The notes below the pieces were generated by a model. That model had not been told where the DNA came from, ran no database searches, and worked only from the letters and a program-made list of their open reading frames with translations. Below, one piece after another: positions 63,137 through 64,000 of a stretch of 64,000 nt of DNA. Origin of the DNA: Gracilariopsis chorda. Lineage: Eukaryota > Rhodophyta > Florideophyceae > Gracilariales > Gracilariaceae. Both the position numbers and the translations under genes were made by a program. The DNA is taken from assembly GCA_003194525.1 (NCBI GenBank), contig NBIV01000078.1:62001-126000 (forward strand). Direction: 5' to 3'. Numbering within the stretch: position 1 is the first letter of the stretch; the number at the start of each line of letters is the position of its first letter.

Positions 63137-64000
63137 TCAGTCGTTCCCATACTGCCCGCCGCTTGCGAACAGTTCTTGCAGCTCCCTGAAATGCTCATTT
63201 AAACCAACCCCAACGCCCCCCGCCGTCATCGTAGCGTCTGCATCAGCAACAAAAGCCTCTTCTTCTTCTTCCTCTTCTTCTTGGTCTTCTTCTTCTTCTT
63301 CTCCCCCATCCCCAAACAACAGCCGTCTCAACCACCACTCCGTCCGTTTCATAGCCACCCAACACACCGACACACACTCCTTCGTCTCTCTCACAGCCTT
63401 CATACATTCCGAATTCACCGCCCCCCCACCACCACCACCGCACCACCGTTCCATTTTGTTGTTACCGTCGTCTCCATCCTCATCCGCAACCACGTTGACC
63501 CGATTTTCATCCGCTCCAAAGCCGAGTCGTTCCACCCGGCGAACCGCCCCGTGATACACTCTCATGCATTCACTAACCGTTTGTTCCGCCTGCAAGCACT
63601 TCCTCAACGCCTGTAACGCACGCGCCCTCGAGCAAACCACCGCCCTTCCTCCTGAACTGGCCGTCGCCGCCGCCTCTATGGCCGCTGTGCTCCCTGCCCG
63701 GTACGCGCACGTTGACAATTGGTAAATCGCGTGCATCACCGATTCATAGTGAAGGTACAGTTGCTCCTTTGGAGTTCTTCTACGTAGTTCATTGCCCACT
63801 CGAAGACTGTATAGAAACTCTTCTCCTTCTTTGTGTGCATGTCGTTCACCTGTTCCCTTTCCAGCCTTGTTCGCGCATCCCGTTCTGTTCCCCTCCCCCC
63901 CCTCAGTCATGCACCGCCCGTTGTTGTGCTGCTGCTGCTGTTGCTGCTGCGGCAACACGTGCTTGTGAAGCACTCTCAAATGCGCGTTATTACACTGCGA
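63137..64000 (-). CDS. Acidic-tailed protein, unknown function (may extend past the right edge)
   Basis: The frame is open from TGA at 63137 to the window edge; the first internal ATG is at 63910 (MTEGGEGN), so either that is the start or the gene begins outside. A polyGln run (QQQQQQQ) precedes that ATG. The middle is helical with LYLHYESVMHAIYQLSTCAYRAG and a repeated pattern SECMRVYHGAVRRVERLG / ECVSVCWVAMKRTEWWLRRL that looks like an internal duplication. A run of about 20 Glu/Asp residues lies near the C-terminus, encoded by TTC/TCC repeats on the plus strand. No known family. Confidence 0.65.
   Translation of the reverse strand, partial: SQCNNAHLRVLHKHVLPQQQQQQQHNNGRCMTEGGEGNRTGCANKAGKGTGERHAHKEGEEFLYSLRVGNELRRRTPKEQLYLHYESVMHAIYQLSTCAYRAGSTAAIEAAATASSGGRAVVCSRARALQALRKCLQAEQTVSECMRVYHGAVRRVERLGFGADENRVNVVADEDGDDGNNKMERWCGGGGGGAVNSECMKAVRETKECVSVCWVAMKRTEWWLRRLLFGDGGEEEEEDQEEEEEEEEAFVADADATMTAGGVGVGLNEHFRELQELFASGGQYGND

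Noticed and set aside
1-64000. tRNA and rRNA genes, CRISPR arrays, bacterial operons
   Set aside because: No tRNA-like B-box pairs, no rRNA-like sequence and no regularly spaced repeats were seen; the elements are eukaryotic.

Overview
This window is eukaryotic nuclear DNA in which transposable elements fill well over half of the sequence. The evidence is several LTR retrotransposons (Ty3/gypsy and Ty1/copia), Helitrons, a pogo-like DNA transposon and a MITE, plus intronless host genes for secreted proteins with TATA boxes about 100-170 bp upstream. A compact genome with intronless genes packed between nested retroelements would fit a red seaweed (florideophyte, Chondrus-like). That is a guess from general character, not a database match; no organism-specific marker is present.

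Layout. 1-4200: a nearly intact Ty3/gypsy element on the minus strand, cut by the left edge, with its 5' LTR ending 9 bp past the stop codon of a host gene. 4210-13760: a host gene island with two secreted cysteine-rich proteins that share a new-looking domain (4210-5019 minus, 8774-9166 plus) and a secreted von Willebrand A protein (12675-13760). 14881-19013: Helitron copy A (minus), missing most of its helicase; the 3' end of another Helitron (C) abuts its 5' end. 19055-22655: AT-rich DNA with no clear gene. 22656-29531: a decayed Ty3/gypsy element (minus). 30440-34205: a strongly decayed Helitron of a second subfamily (D). 35205-35505: a MITE-like inverted-repeat element. 37657-39208: a decayed pogo/Tigger transposase (minus). 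39263-45294: Helitron copy B (plus), the long version of copy A. 46939-52253: a third Ty3/gypsy element with both LTRs and a degenerate chromodomain-like tail. 52520-59785: copia-type DNA, made of an inverted LTR, a 3' fragment and a full decayed element (F). 60681-64000: a second host gene island with a small secreted cysteine-rich precursor, a coiled-coil gene and a convergent acidic-tailed gene.

How the parts relate. Helitrons A and B are one family. Each carries a Rep/helicase gene, a divergently transcribed small accessory ORF, an intergenic tract with repeated CCTACGTATGCA-like motifs, and a 3' end with two tandem hairpins followed by CTTG. A arises from the B-type element by a single internal deletion of about 1.9 kb. 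Almost every element has frameshifts, stop codons or lost catalytic residues. The exception is the left-edge Ty3 element, whose pol frame is open throughout the visible part.
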